Assembly (NCBI RefSeq): GCF_025770725.1
Contig: NZ_JANZKZ010000002.1
Span: forward strand, 372,001-436,000
Direction of reading: 5' to 3'
Length of the DNA: 64,000 nucleotides
Origin: Sulfurospirillum oryzae
GTDB lineage: Bacteria > Campylobacterota > Campylobacteria > Campylobacterales > Sulfurospirillaceae
A program made the translations under genes and the position numbers. How positions within the stretch are numbered: position 1 is the stretch's first letter; each line of letters opens with the position of its first letter. The notes below the pieces were generated by a model. It was given only the letters and a program-made list of their open reading frames with translations, had not been told where the DNA came from and did no database searches. Positions 45,200 to 53,705 of this stretch are shown piece by piece.

Positions 45200-45616
45200 T
45201 TAAAAATTGGTATAAGATAGATAGCGTATTAGCATTTTTTGGCAATGCGGTATCTTTTGGGCAAGCCCCTTCATCAAGCCATTGGCAATATAACTGGTAT
45301 TGGTCTTAGAGGTCATATAAGCTTCGCTCAGGTAGCAGCCAGCTGGTACATTGCCATTCTCACGTGCAAATTCTAAAAGTTCAATCGATTTAGGATAATC
45401 AACATTGACACCTTCGCCATAAAGGTACATTTTCCCTAACATATAGGCAGCATTAGCCGAGTCTTCTTTGCTGATGGCAAGTTCAAAAAATGTCTTTGCT
45501 GAAGCGTAGGATTTTTGATTGTAAGCTAAGACACCTTCCCTGAGATAGTTATCAGCCCCTAAAAGCGTTAAAACACTTACCATACAAAGTAGAAATAACG
45601 TTTTCACAATCAACAC
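45200..45616 (-). CDS. Small secreted Sel1/TPR-like repeat protein
   Basis: 138 residues with a signal peptide (FLLCMVSVLTLLGADN) and a TPR-type helix pair (YLREGVLAYNQKSYASAKTFFELAIS) followed by a Sel1-like repeat (NAAYMLGKMYLYGEGVNVDYPKSIELLEFA, seen in two parts). Probably periplasmic. No partner is evident; a separate unit between the cytochrome cluster and pdxJ. Confidence 0.78.
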   Translation of the reverse strand: MLIVKTLFLLCMVSVLTLLGADNYLREGVLAYNQKSYASAKTFFELAISKEDSANAAYMLGKMYLYGEGVNVDYPKSIELLEFARENGNVPAGCYLSEAYMTSKTNTSYIANGLMKGLAQKIPHCQKMLIRYLSYTNF

Positions 45617-45682
45617 CTTTCAATTAAAATGGATATAAATGATTATAGTCCATTATATTAAAACTTATTTAAACTTTTAAAA

Positions 45683-46813
45683 TTAACGTGGTATATGAAT
45701 GCGCGCTATATCAAAGATGCCATATTCAAAATCTTCATGACAGGCAAAACAGTTGGAAGCATCTTTTACATGTAAAGATTTAAAGGTGCTTTTTTCGATA
45801 GTTTGATGTGCTTCACGCCAATAAGGAACCTTGCTCATGGAAATAGGGCGCATGTCGCCTAAAGATTCTAACGTTTTAAAAGCAATCTTATGGGTTGAAG
45901 TCTCTGCACTGTGGGCTAAGAGATACTCTTTAATGCTATTTTGCTCACTTTTAGTAATGTTGTTTTCAGTGATTTTCTCACCAAAATGGTTATCCAATCC
46001 ATCCATTAAACGCACCCAAGAGTTAGATGGTAACATAAAAGGAGGGTAGTTTTTATGACATTTGCCACATTTTTCAAAAAAAGCACTGTTTTCACTCTTA
46101 TAATCTCTTTTTTCAAATCTGCTTTTTGTGAAAAATGTTTCATTTGAACTTGCTACAAAATAGAGTACCCCTAAAGACAGCACGATAACAGCATACGAAA
46201 AAAGATGTCGCACCAGAGAGATCGTTGTATCTTTTCCTTCTGCTTTTTTATACCCTGTAAGCATTGCAAAAACCATGTTGGTTTTATGATAAAACTGTTC
46301 AATTAAAACACCCACAATATGAATACTTGCCCAAAAAAAGAGAAGGTATGAAAGGAGGGCATGAAAAATGAATACCGCAGGCGAAAGCCTATAATAATGC
46401 TCATTTAAACCCGACAAAAGTCCACTGGCTTCTTGAATACCTTGAAGAATAAGTCCACTAAGCACTATCAAACTTCCAAGTCCTAGAACAATGAGCGTGA
46501 ACCAACTGGATGCAGCATTGTGTCCTGCGTATATTTTGCGCCACCTATTTGTCATTTTTTCGATGAAATAATGTTGCAAAGCATTCAGGCTTAACTTGAA
46601 TGTTTTAAACGTTGCATAATTTGGTCCAATAAATCCCCAAATAAGCCTAAAAAGTAACACTATGCCAAAGATAAGACCAAATGCGAGATGCCATCTAAAA
46701 AGACTATGATGAAAAGAAGTAACAAAAGAGAAGAAAAAAGAGGTTGCAATAATCCAATGAATAATGCGCGTACAAAGAGGCCAGACAAAAACTTCATAGG
46801 GTCTTTTATTCAT
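45683..46813 (-). CDS. Cytochrome b561-type membrane protein fused to a diheme cytochrome c domain
   Basis: 376 residues. The first 240 are a cytochrome b561-like membrane domain (RIIHWIIATSFFFSF, FRWHLAFGLIFG and later His for heme b). After about residue 245 comes a periplasmic diheme c region with CGKCH (KNYPPFMLPSNSWVRLMDGL, as in the DHC/SHP family) and a second CFACH near the C-terminus. It is likely to pass electrons between quinone and periplasmic carriers. Its neighbours are a cytochrome c lipoprotein and an SQR-like flavoprotein. An exact TTTACATGTAAA at 45765 encodes LHVK. Confidence 0.87.
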   Translation of the reverse strand: MNKRPYEVFVWPLCTRIIHWIIATSFFFSFVTSFHHSLFRWHLAFGLIFGIVLLFRLIWGFIGPNYATFKTFKLSLNALQHYFIEKMTNRWRKIYAGHNAASSWFTLIVLGLGSLIVLSGLILQGIQEASGLLSGLNEHYYRLSPAVFIFHALLSYLLFFWASIHIVGVLIEQFYHKTNMVFAMLTGYKKAEGKDTTISLVRHLFSYAVIVLSLGVLYFVASSNETFFTKSRFEKRDYKSENSAFFEKCGKCHKNYPPFMLPSNSWVRLMDGLDNHFGEKITENNITKSEQNSIKEYLLAHSAETSTHKIAFKTLESLGDMRPISMSKVPYWREAHQTIEKSTFKSLHVKDASNCFACHEDFEYGIFDIARIHIPR

Positions 46814-46873
46814 TCGTAACTTTCAGATGTTTTTTGATGTGCTGCCACACCAAAAAACATCATACTCAAATTT

Positions 46874-47245
46874 TTATTTAGCAACGCTAAACGTATTATG
46901 AAGGTAATTTGCCATCATCTTAATATCGTAGTCATACCCTTTTTCAGCCAATTTTTTCATATTATGTTCCATAACATCATGCTCTGATGCAGTGGATTGG
47001 CCAAGGCCACCATTTTTAATGTCAAAGAGAGACATTTCAAGTTCTTGAACACTTTGTTTGGTCAGCGCAGGAGCTTTTTTCTCAGCTAAACCTTCACCTT
47101 TGAGACCATGGCAATGTGAACAGGTATCTTGGTAAACTTGCGCAGGAGTGTATTTGTACTTAACAATTTCAGATTTCGGTTTATCGCCGCATCCGCTTAA
47201 AACAACTAGGGCAACTAGAGAGAGTGCTAAATTCATTTTTTTCAT
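46874..47245 (-). CDS. Class I cytochrome c, probable lipoprotein
   Basis: 123 residues. A lipobox ends in VVLSGC (Cys about residue 19), and the single heme-binding motif CSHCH (about residue 42-46) is preceded by QVYQDT and followed by GLKGEGLAEKKAP. A candidate axial Met lies in the MEHNMKKLAEKGYDYDIKMMANYL segment. A small periplasmic electron carrier, probably linking the SQR-like protein to the cytochrome b/c fusion. Confidence 0.9.
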   Translation of the reverse strand: MKKMNLALSLVALVVLSGCGDKPKSEIVKYKYTPAQVYQDTCSHCHGLKGEGLAEKKAPALTKQSVQELEMSLFDIKNGGLGQSTASEHDVMEHNMKKLAEKGYDYDIKMMANYLHNTFSVAK

Positions 47246-47277
47246 AAGTTTTTCCTTTTTATTTATTCTAAACGAAA

Positions 47278-48750
47278 CTAGGCTCTACCAGAGAGCATGC
47301 CGTAAATTGTCATAGGTTTAAGTGCATAGACTTTGAGTAACCACCAAATCCATCTCTCTTGCGTTGGGTCAAGTGGGAATGAAGGCGTAGGCTTAGCTGT
47401 CCAGTTAAACTCTGCAAGCATAACCGTTCCAATACTTGTAATCAAAGGACAAACGGTATAACCATCGTATGCTGCTGGCAATTTCTCTTGTTTTTCCATA
47501 ACGGCAATCAAGTTTTCCGCGACAACGGCATATTGTTTACGCGCACTACCACCTGTTTTACCCATAGGTACAGCGGCAACATCGCCTAAAGAGAAGACAT
47601 TTTTGTACGTAACATGTTGAAGTGTCTCTTTAACCACTGGTACCCAGCCTTTGCTTGATCCAATTGGCGATTTTCCAACAACATCAGGCGCTTTTTGAGG
47701 AGGGGTAATATGAATAAAATCATATTTTTTCTCAACATTTTTACTCATAGAGATCATGGTGTATTCTTTGAGGTCCTCATCGTATTCACCTTTTTCTAGC
47801 CATTTTTTCTCAAAAGTAGCCATCTTTTTCTCAGTATCAATAGCGACTAAATTGGTTTTAAATTCCCATTTAAAGTCTCTTACTTTAAATTGCTCAAAAA
47901 TGGCTGTATTGTATTCAGGTACACCAAACATCTTGTCACCCGATGGACAGAATGTCATTTCAACTTTGTCACGAACACCTGCTTTTGTAAGTAAATCGTG
48001 GGTAATATACATGATTTTTTTAGGAGCGCCACCACACTTTATAGCAGTGTCTGGATCAGTAAAGAGAGCTTGAAGCTTCTCAGCACCTTTATGGGCTTTT
48101 GCTTTTGCAATTAACTCTTGAATACCTTTGTACGTATCAACAGCGCCATCTGCAAAATAGATAGAATAAACACCATCTTTACCCACTTTTTTACGAACAA
48201 CTTCGTTGGCTCCGCTTGAGGTAATTTCGCCCTCCAGTCCTTTAATAGCACCATAATTAAGCATAAGTCCTGTTGCAACGACGAGATAGTCGTATCCAAC
48301 TTCTGTACCATTGGCTGTTTTGACTTTATTGTTTTGTGGATCAAAACTAACAACAGAATCTTTAATCCATTTAACACCTTTAGGGATAAAATTCTCTGTT
48401 TCATACGTAATATCACTCTTTTGCCATACGCCACCCGCTATCAAAGTTTGACCTGGTTGATATGAAACTGATTTTGGATTTGGCTCAATAATCGTAATAT
48501 CAGGGTTAGAGAGTCGATTCGTAAGTTTTGCAGCCGTTGCTACGCCTGCAAGCCCTCCACCTACAATGACAATTTTACCTGTTGCACTTGAAGATGCAGC
48601 GTGTACTTCTGTTGCAATAGTTGCACTTGCCAAGACACTCGCAGCGATTGGAGATGCTGCTAAAAACTTCATCGCATTACGGCGTGACATTCCACCTTCA
48701 TGCTTTTCAATCTCGCAGAGAATCTCTTCGATGATTTTGTCTGATTTCAT
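47278..48750 (-). CDS. sqr: Sulfide:quinone oxidoreductase-like flavoprotein, type II-like, with Tat signal
   Basis: 490 residues from the ATG at 48750 (GGATGGG upstream). A twin-arginine signal (MSRRNAMKFLAASPIAASVL) lies around residue 21-45. The FAD fold is IVIVGGGLAGVATAAKL; the redox cysteines resemble type II SQR/SQOR: IKCGGAPKKIMYI and YDGYTVCPLITS, followed by the C-terminal LAEFNWTAKPTPSFPLDPTQER pattern seen in that type. Predicted to oxidise sulfide to persulfide/polysulfur in the periplasm, feeding quinone or the cytochrome c next door. Substrate is inferred. Confidence 0.85.
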   Translation of the reverse strand: MKSDKIIEEILCEIEKHEGGMSRRNAMKFLAASPIAASVLASATIATEVHAASSSATGKIVIVGGGLAGVATAAKLTNRLSNPDITIIEPNPKSVSYQPGQTLIAGGVWQKSDITYETENFIPKGVKWIKDSVVSFDPQNNKVKTANGTEVGYDYLVVATGLMLNYGAIKGLEGEITSSGANEVVRKKVGKDGVYSIYFADGAVDTYKGIQELIAKAKAHKGAEKLQALFTDPDTAIKCGGAPKKIMYITHDLLTKAGVRDKVEMTFCPSGDKMFGVPEYNTAIFEQFKVRDFKWEFKTNLVAIDTEKKMATFEKKWLEKGEYDEDLKEYTMISMSKNVEKKYDFIHITPPQKAPDVVGKSPIGSSKGWVPVVKETLQHVTYKNVFSLGDVAAVPMGKTGGSARKQYAVVAENLIAVMEKQEKLPAAYDGYTVCPLITSIGTVMLAEFNWTAKPTPSFPLDPTQERWIWWLLKVYALKPMTIYGMLSGRA

Positions 48751-48952
48751 AATTTGCCCATCCTTTTTGTTGTATGTACTCCCCATTTTACTTCCAACAA
48801 TCTGAGGCTTTCCTTGGTTTAAAATATTATACTTGATTATTTTAGTTGTTTATAATATTCTAAAATTGTCTTCATAATGTAATCTTATTCAAACCTATAA
48901 TTAAGTTTTTTTTCTCTAAAATCATCTATTCATTTTAAATCAAGCAGGATCA

Positions 48953-49174
48953 ATGTTTAAAAAAGAAGTTCTTGTTTTTATCGTCATTTTTTTAGTTCTA
49001 GCATTGGGAATGCACATTAACCAATGGCTTACCCATCCTATTGAGCATTTTAACCATCTCAGTACACACAAAATGCCCTATCATCCGCTTCTTTACACCT
49101 CAATAGTTTATATTTTTATTGGGCTAATACGCATAATTATACGTATTATTATGAAGCCTTTTCGTAAAAGATAG
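48953..49174 (+). CDS. Small two-helix membrane protein, unknown function
   Basis: 73 residues with two hydrophobic segments (about 6-22 and 46-66) linked by a His-rich hydrophilic loop (NQWLTHPIEHFNHLSTHKMPYHP), and a basic C-terminus (MKPFRKR). AGGATC site before the ATG. It is 6 nt before the Ppx/GppA gene and probably shares its transcript. Function unknown. Confidence 0.7.
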   Translation: MFKKEVLVFIVIFLVLALGMHINQWLTHPIEHFNHLSTHKMPYHPLLYTSIVYIFIGLIRIIIRIIMKPFRKR

Positions 49175-49180
49175 ACAGCA

Positions 49181-50086
49181 ATGATTGGTTGTGATTTAGG
49201 CTCTAATACACTGCGCATTGTACAAATAGAGTGTCAAAGTAAGACGCGTATTCAGGCTTTTGAACGTATTGTACGAACCGCTAAAGACTTACATGTAACG
49301 GGTAAGATTAGTGAAACTTCAAAGCAAAACATCTTTAATGCCTTATTTGAAGCCTCACAAATTTTTGATTTTAAAAACGAACGCTGTTTTTGTGTGACAA
49401 CCGAAGCAATGCGTGTCGCATCAAATTCAAAAGAAATTTTACAAAAGATTGAAGCAACATTTGGACTAAAATTTGAGATTATTTCAGGAGAAAAAGAGGC
49501 TTATTTGACCTCTTTAGCGATTGAAAATGCCCTTTCTCGAGAAGGTTACAATCATCAAACCTATGCCTTATTTGACCTCGGTGGTGGTTCAACGGAACTG
49601 ACTTTTTGTAAAAATGGCACTAAAAAAAGCCAAAGTTTTCCTTTTGGTATTATCAATGTTGCAGAACGGTATACAGAAGATCGTGAATTACATGTAACAC
49701 ATATTGTCAATTCCATTGACACTTTTGTGAATCAGCAAGATCCAATTCCTTCCACTTTTTTACAATTAGTAACAACAGCAGGAACGCCAACAACGGTCGC
49801 TGCTTTTTTAAAAGGCCTTGATTATGCCCATTACGATGCAAATGTTGTTAATGGAACTGTCTTACATGTAAAACAGTTTGAAGAAGCGTATGAGCGTTTA
49901 TCTGCCATGAATGAAGAGGACGCTGAACGTTATACAGGAACAAATCGCCGTGATTTGGTTGTGGTTGGCATTTTAATTGTAAAAGCTATTATGCAAAAGC
50001 TTGGTTTTGAGAGCTGCATTGTCATTGATGATGGGCTAAGAGAAGGTGTAGCGCTTGAGCAATGTTACAATTTGAACAAATCGTAA
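49181..50086 (+). CDS. Ppx/GppA phosphatase family protein
   Basis: 301 residues, an actin/Hsp70-fold phosphatase: the N-terminal phosphate loop is IGCDLGSNTLRIVQI, the second is ALFDLGGGSTELTF (about residue 129), and IDDGLREGVALE closes the fold. It probably acts on polyphosphate or pppGpp; the C-terminal HD-type domain of long Ppx is absent. It holds three exact TTACATGTAA copies (49289, 49688, 49862), all in the LHV(T/K) frame: the densest cluster in the window. Confidence 0.88.
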   Translation: MIGCDLGSNTLRIVQIECQSKTRIQAFERIVRTAKDLHVTGKISETSKQNIFNALFEASQIFDFKNERCFCVTTEAMRVASNSKEILQKIEATFGLKFEIISGEKEAYLTSLAIENALSREGYNHQTYALFDLGGGSTELTFCKNGTKKSQSFPFGIINVAERYTEDRELHVTHIVNSIDTFVNQQDPIPSTFLQLVTTAGTPTTVAAFLKGLDYAHYDANVVNGTVLHVKQFEEAYERLSAMNEEDAERYTGTNRRDLVVVGILIVKAIMQKLGFESCIVIDDGLREGVALEQCYNLNKS

Positions 50087-50126
50087 AATACGCCCTAAGA
50101 AAGAGCCTTGTTTAATCTTTATTTGC

Positions 50127-50280
50127 TATAATAACCCACTTTTTTGCAGAGTTTATGCCTAATAATGCATACTTTGTAAAATAAATTCTGCCTCGTCAGA
50201 GGCAAGCTTTAGCGCCAAGTCGCAACGTAGGTGGTTGGGCTTTGCCCAAATACTGTATAAAAAATATGAAAGGAGAGGTC
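50127..50280 (+). promoter_or_regulatory. Promoter and structured leader of the ilvB operon
   Basis: An extended -10 (TGCTATAAT, TATAAT at 50127-50132) is followed by about 140 nt of leader. Hairpins: TATGC/GCATA near 50154-50171, GCCTC-GTCA-GAGGC (50193-50206), and TTGGGCTTTGCCCAA near 50236-50250. No U-tract follows the last one. A 9-codon ORF (MPNNAYFVK) lacks branched-chain codons of the usual ilv leader type apart from one Val. Function as an attenuator or riboswitch is a guess. Confidence 0.4.
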
Positions 50281-51972
50281 ATGGAGTTAAGCGGTTCCCA
50301 AATGGTCATAGAAGCACTACGTAAGGAGAATGTCAGCGTCGTCTTTGGCTATCCTGGTGGTGCTATAATGAATGTTTATGACGAAGTTTATAAACAAAAT
50401 TATTTTAAACATATCCTTACACGACACGAACAAGCCGCTCTGCATGCAGCAGATGGCTACGCACGAGCAACGGGTGAAGTCGGTGTTGCATTCGTTACCA
50501 GTGGTCCTGGTTTCACCAATGCAGTAACGGGACTTGCAACAGCGTATATGGATTCTATTCCTATGGTTGTGATCAGCGGTCAAGTTCCTATTAGTATGAT
50601 AGGTACAGATGCGTTTCAAGAAATTGATGCTGTAGGCATTAGCCGTCCTTGTGTCAAACACAACTATTTGGTTAAAGATGTTAAAGATTTGCCACGTATT
50701 TTAAAAGAGGCATTTTACATTGCACGAAGTGGCAGACCAGGTCCCGTTCATGTCGATATTCCTAAAGATGTTACGGCACAAATTGGTCATTTTGCATATC
50801 CTAGTGAAATTAAAATGCAAACCTATAAACCAACCTATAAAGGCAATCCACGCCAAATTAAAAAAGCGATTGAAGCCATTGTTGCGGCAAAACGCCCTGT
50901 TTTATACATCGGTGGTGGTGCGATTAACTCAAATGCGAGTGCTGAAGTAAGAGAATTTGCCAAAATTTGTGGTATTCCAGCGGTTGAGACTTTGATGGCA
51001 CGCGGCGTCATGGGTGATGAAAACCCATTGCTTCTTGGAATGTTGGGAATGCACGGCTGTTACAGTGCCAATATGGCAATGAGTGAAGCCGATCTTATGA
51101 TAGCCTTTGGTCCACGTTTTGATGACAGAGTTACTGGAAAACTAAGTGAATTTGCTAAACACGCCAAAATTATTCATGTTGATATTGATCCAAGTAGCAT
51201 TGGCAAAATCGTTCCAATTGATTACCCAATCGTAGGAGATCTTAAAAACGTTGTAGAAGCAATGATTCCTCTTGCAAAAGAGCATGTTGATGCTGATAAA
51301 TACAAACCTTGGCGTGATCTTTTAAAACGTTACAATGAGATTCATCCTCTAAAATACGAAGATTCAAATGAAGTCCTTAAGCCACAATGGGCGATTGAGC
51401 GCGTAGGGCAATTGCTAGGCGATAAAGCGATTATCTGTACCGATGTTGGTCAACATCAAATGTGGGCAGCACAGTTTTATCCTTTTTCTTATCCTCGTCA
51501 ATGGCTCAGTAGCGGTGGACTCGGAACAATGGGTTATGGTCTTCCAGCAGCAATCGGCGCTAAAGTGGCTATACCTTCTAAAACGGTCATTAACTTTACA
51601 GGTGATGGCTCGATTTTAATGAATATTCAAGAGTTGATGACTGCGGTTGAAAATAAAGTAGCCGTTGTTAATATCATCTTAAATAACCAATTTTTGGGAA
51701 TGGTTCGTCAATGGCAAACCTTTTTCTACAATAAACGCTACTCATCAACCGATCTTTCAGTCCAACCAGATTTTGTTAAATTGGTTGAAAGTTTTGGGGG
51801 ACGTGGTTTTAGAGTTAAAACCAAAGATGAGTTTGATAAAGCACTTAAAGAAGCCATTGAAAGTAATACTGTTTGTATGATTGACGTTCAGGTTGATCGT
51901 TTTGAAAACGTTTTACCAATGGTTCCAGCCGGTGGAACGCTCTACAATATGATGCTTGAGTATAAGGAGTAA
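50281..51972 (+). CDS. ilvB: Acetolactate synthase, large subunit
   Basis: First common step of valine/leucine/isoleucine synthesis (ThDP and FAD-dependent). 563 residues from the ATG at 50281 behind AAAGGAGAGG; a TTG at 50242 extends the frame but lacks a site. VFGYPGGAIMNVYD, the catalytic Glu in RHEQAALHAADGYAR, FVTSGPGFTN, and the ThDP motif TGDGSILMNIQELMTAVENK, then NNQFLGMVRQWQ. Operon with ilvH (3-nt gap). ilvI is an equally used name. Confidence 0.96.
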   Translation: MELSGSQMVIEALRKENVSVVFGYPGGAIMNVYDEVYKQNYFKHILTRHEQAALHAADGYARATGEVGVAFVTSGPGFTNAVTGLATAYMDSIPMVVISGQVPISMIGTDAFQEIDAVGISRPCVKHNYLVKDVKDLPRILKEAFYIARSGRPGPVHVDIPKDVTAQIGHFAYPSEIKMQTYKPTYKGNPRQIKKAIEAIVAAKRPVLYIGGGAINSNASAEVREFAKICGIPAVETLMARGVMGDENPLLLGMLGMHGCYSANMAMSEADLMIAFGPRFDDRVTGKLSEFAKHAKIIHVDIDPSSIGKIVPIDYPIVGDLKNVVEAMIPLAKEHVDADKYKPWRDLLKRYNEIHPLKYEDSNEVLKPQWAIERVGQLLGDKAIICTDVGQHQMWAAQFYPFSYPRQWLSSGGLGTMGYGLPAAIGAKVAIPSKTVINFTGDGSILMNIQELMTAVENKVAVVNIILNNQFLGMVRQWQTFFYNKRYSSTDLSVQPDFVKLVESFGGRGFRVKTKDEFDKALKEAIESNTVCMIDVQVDRFENVLPMVPAGGTLYNMMLEYKE

Positions 51973-51975
51973 GCG

Positions 51976-52446
51976 ATGGAACATATCAGAAGAGTTTTAT
52001 CGGTTATCGTTTTGAACGAAGATGGCGTTTTATCGCGTATATCAGGACTTTTTGCTGGACGTGGTTACAATATTGACTCGCTCACGGTTGCTCCAATACC
52101 TAAAACAAATTTGTCACGATTAACCATCGTAACATCAGGAAGCACTCCTGTTTTAGAGCAGATTGTTAAACAGTTGCATAAATTGATTCCAACCTATAAA
52201 GTCATTGAATCAGGTCAGTTTGTTGAAAAAGAGATGGCTCTTGTCAAAATTCCTTTAAGTGAAGATTTTAATGGCCTTGATGCCATGCTTAAAGCTTATA
52301 ATGGAACCATTGCAAGCAGTGGTGAAGATTTTATTGTCGTAATGGTTGCTGATGACTACGATCGCATTGATAACTTTTTAAAAGCGGTTAAAAAATACAA
52401 CCCAACAGACATCGTAAGAAGCGGCTCAGTCGCAATGGATATTTAA
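51976..52446 (+). CDS. ilvH: Acetolactate synthase, small regulatory subunit
   Basis: 156 residues. An N-terminal ACT domain (RRVLSVIVLNEDGVLSRISGLFAGRGYNIDSL in two halves) for valine feedback binding, then a C-terminal ACT-like regulatory domain. It activates and feedback-regulates the large subunit. Its stop overlaps the lpxD start by 1 nt (TAATG). Confidence 0.96.
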   Translation: MEHIRRVLSVIVLNEDGVLSRISGLFAGRGYNIDSLTVAPIPKTNLSRLTIVTSGSTPVLEQIVKQLHKLIPTYKVIESGQFVEKEMALVKIPLSEDFNGLDAMLKAYNGTIASSGEDFIVVMVADDYDRIDNFLKAVKKYNPTDIVRSGSVAMDI

Positions 52447-53396
52447 TGAAACTCAGCCTTCTTGCTCAAGCAATTTCGCTTGAATTTTCTGGTTCCGATA
52501 TGGAAGTTACCTCTTTTGCGACACTCAAAGAGGCAACTTCTTCTCAGATTGCTTTTTTTGAAAATCCAAAGCTTTTAGCTGATTTAGAAAATACTAAAGC
52601 GGGTGTCGTCATCCTTGCACCCACCTACAAAGAGCATCTTCCCAAAAGTTCTCAAGCACTTTTAAGTGACAATCCTCATCTAAGTATGGCGTACGCCAGT
52701 GCCTATTTTGCTAAAAAAGCCTTTGATACGTCCAAGCCTGCTACGATTTCAGACAAAAGTAGCATTGCGCCTCATGTTGTTATTGGTAGCGGAACTGTCA
52801 TAGAAGAGGGCACTTATATTATGCCTAATGTCACCATTGGAGCGAATGTACGTATCGGAAAAAATGTACATATCTTCCCTAATGTTGTCATTTACGATGA
52901 TGCAATCATCAAAGATAACTGCATCATTCAAGCAGGTGCTATTATAGGCAGTGATGGTTTTGGCTATGCTCATACAAAGATGGGTGAGCATATTAAAATT
53001 CATCATAGTGGCAATGTCATTCTTGAAGAGGATGTTGAAGTAGGATCTAACACAACGATTGATCGTGCTGTTTTTGGATCAACCATTATCAAAAAAGGAA
53101 CAAAAATAGACAACCTTGTTCAAATCGGACATAATTGCGAAATTGGACAGGCGTGTATTTTAGTTGCTCAAACGGGTATTTCAGGTTCGACAAAACTTGG
53201 ACGCAATGTTGTTATGGGTGGGCAGAGTGCTACGGCAGGACATTTAGAAATTGGTGATTTTGCAACCGTTGCTGCACGCGGTGGCGTTTCAAAATCAATT
53301 CAAGGCGGCAAAATTTACGGTGGTTTTCCACTTACTTTACAAACAGAGTGGTTAAAGACGCAAGCGAAACTCGCAAGATTTTTTACAAAGAATTAA
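52446..53396 (+). CDS. lpxD: UDP-3-O-(3-hydroxyacyl)glucosamine N-acyltransferase
   Basis: Third step of lipid A synthesis. 316 residues: an N-terminal uridine-binding domain (1-100), then a left-handed beta helix of hexapeptide repeats (VVIGSGTVIEEGTYIMPNVTIGANV and following), with the active-site His in VQIGHNCEIG and DGFGYAHT. C-terminal ITGGFPLTLQTEWLK-like helix. Translationally coupled to ilvH, an unusual pairing with amino-acid synthesis. Confidence 0.95.
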   Translation: MKLSLLAQAISLEFSGSDMEVTSFATLKEATSSQIAFFENPKLLADLENTKAGVVILAPTYKEHLPKSSQALLSDNPHLSMAYASAYFAKKAFDTSKPATISDKSSIAPHVVIGSGTVIEEGTYIMPNVTIGANVRIGKNVHIFPNVVIYDDAIIKDNCIIQAGAIIGSDGFGYAHTKMGEHIKIHHSGNVILEEDVEVGSNTTIDRAVFGSTIIKKGTKIDNLVQIGHNCEIGQACILVAQTGISGSTKLGRNVVMGGQSATAGHLEIGDFATVAARGGVSKSIQGGKIYGGFPLTLQTEWLKTQAKLARFFTKN

Positions 53397-53408
53397 AAGG
53401 ATTACATT

Positions 53409-53654
53409 ATGGGCGGAAAAAACACTATACTTACTAAGTTTCCATTAGCAGGAACAAAAAATGGAATTATCTCTATTTCTCATTTGGAAGAGCCTTATGG
53501 AAGTGGATCATTTCCTGTTGTTAGTATTGGTATTGCACTCAAGAAAAGTGGTAATGAGCCTGATTGGAAAGCGCATATCCCTTACGAAAATCTTGATGAG
53601 CTTATTAATGCTCTTCAAGATGCGAAAGCACGTTTTGGAACAGAGTCAAAATAA
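53409..53654 (+). CDS. Conserved small hypothetical protein
   Basis: 81 residues beginning MGGKNTILTKFPLAG, soluble, with no signal peptide or membrane segment. The central ISHLEEPYGSGSFPVVSIGI and C-terminal WKAHIPYENLDELINALQDA suggest a small alpha/beta domain. Start ATG at 53409 with AAAGGATT upstream. It lies 12 nt after lpxD and before the operon terminator. Function not known to me. Confidence 0.75.
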   Translation: MGGKNTILTKFPLAGTKNGIISISHLEEPYGSGSFPVVSIGIALKKSGNEPDWKAHIPYENLDELINALQDAKARFGTESK

Positions 53655-53660
53655 TCTTTT

Positions 53661-53697
53661 TGAGTTTTACATGTAATATCTTTACATGTAAAACTCA
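53661..53697. terminator. Bidirectional terminator made of two inverted TTACATGTAA copies
   Basis: A perfect 16-bp stem (53661-53676 with 53682-53697) and 5-nt loop TATCT. Each arm contains a complete TTACATGTAA (53667, 53682). It lies between the convergent ends of the ilvB-lpxD operon and the GltD-like gene and is flanked by T-runs on both strands. Confidence 0.88.
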
Positions 53698-53705
53698 TTT
53701 TAACT

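Noticed and set aside
50155-50184. Leader peptide MPNNAYFVK before ilvB
   Set aside because: No run of branched-chain codons and no good ribosome site; probably chance.
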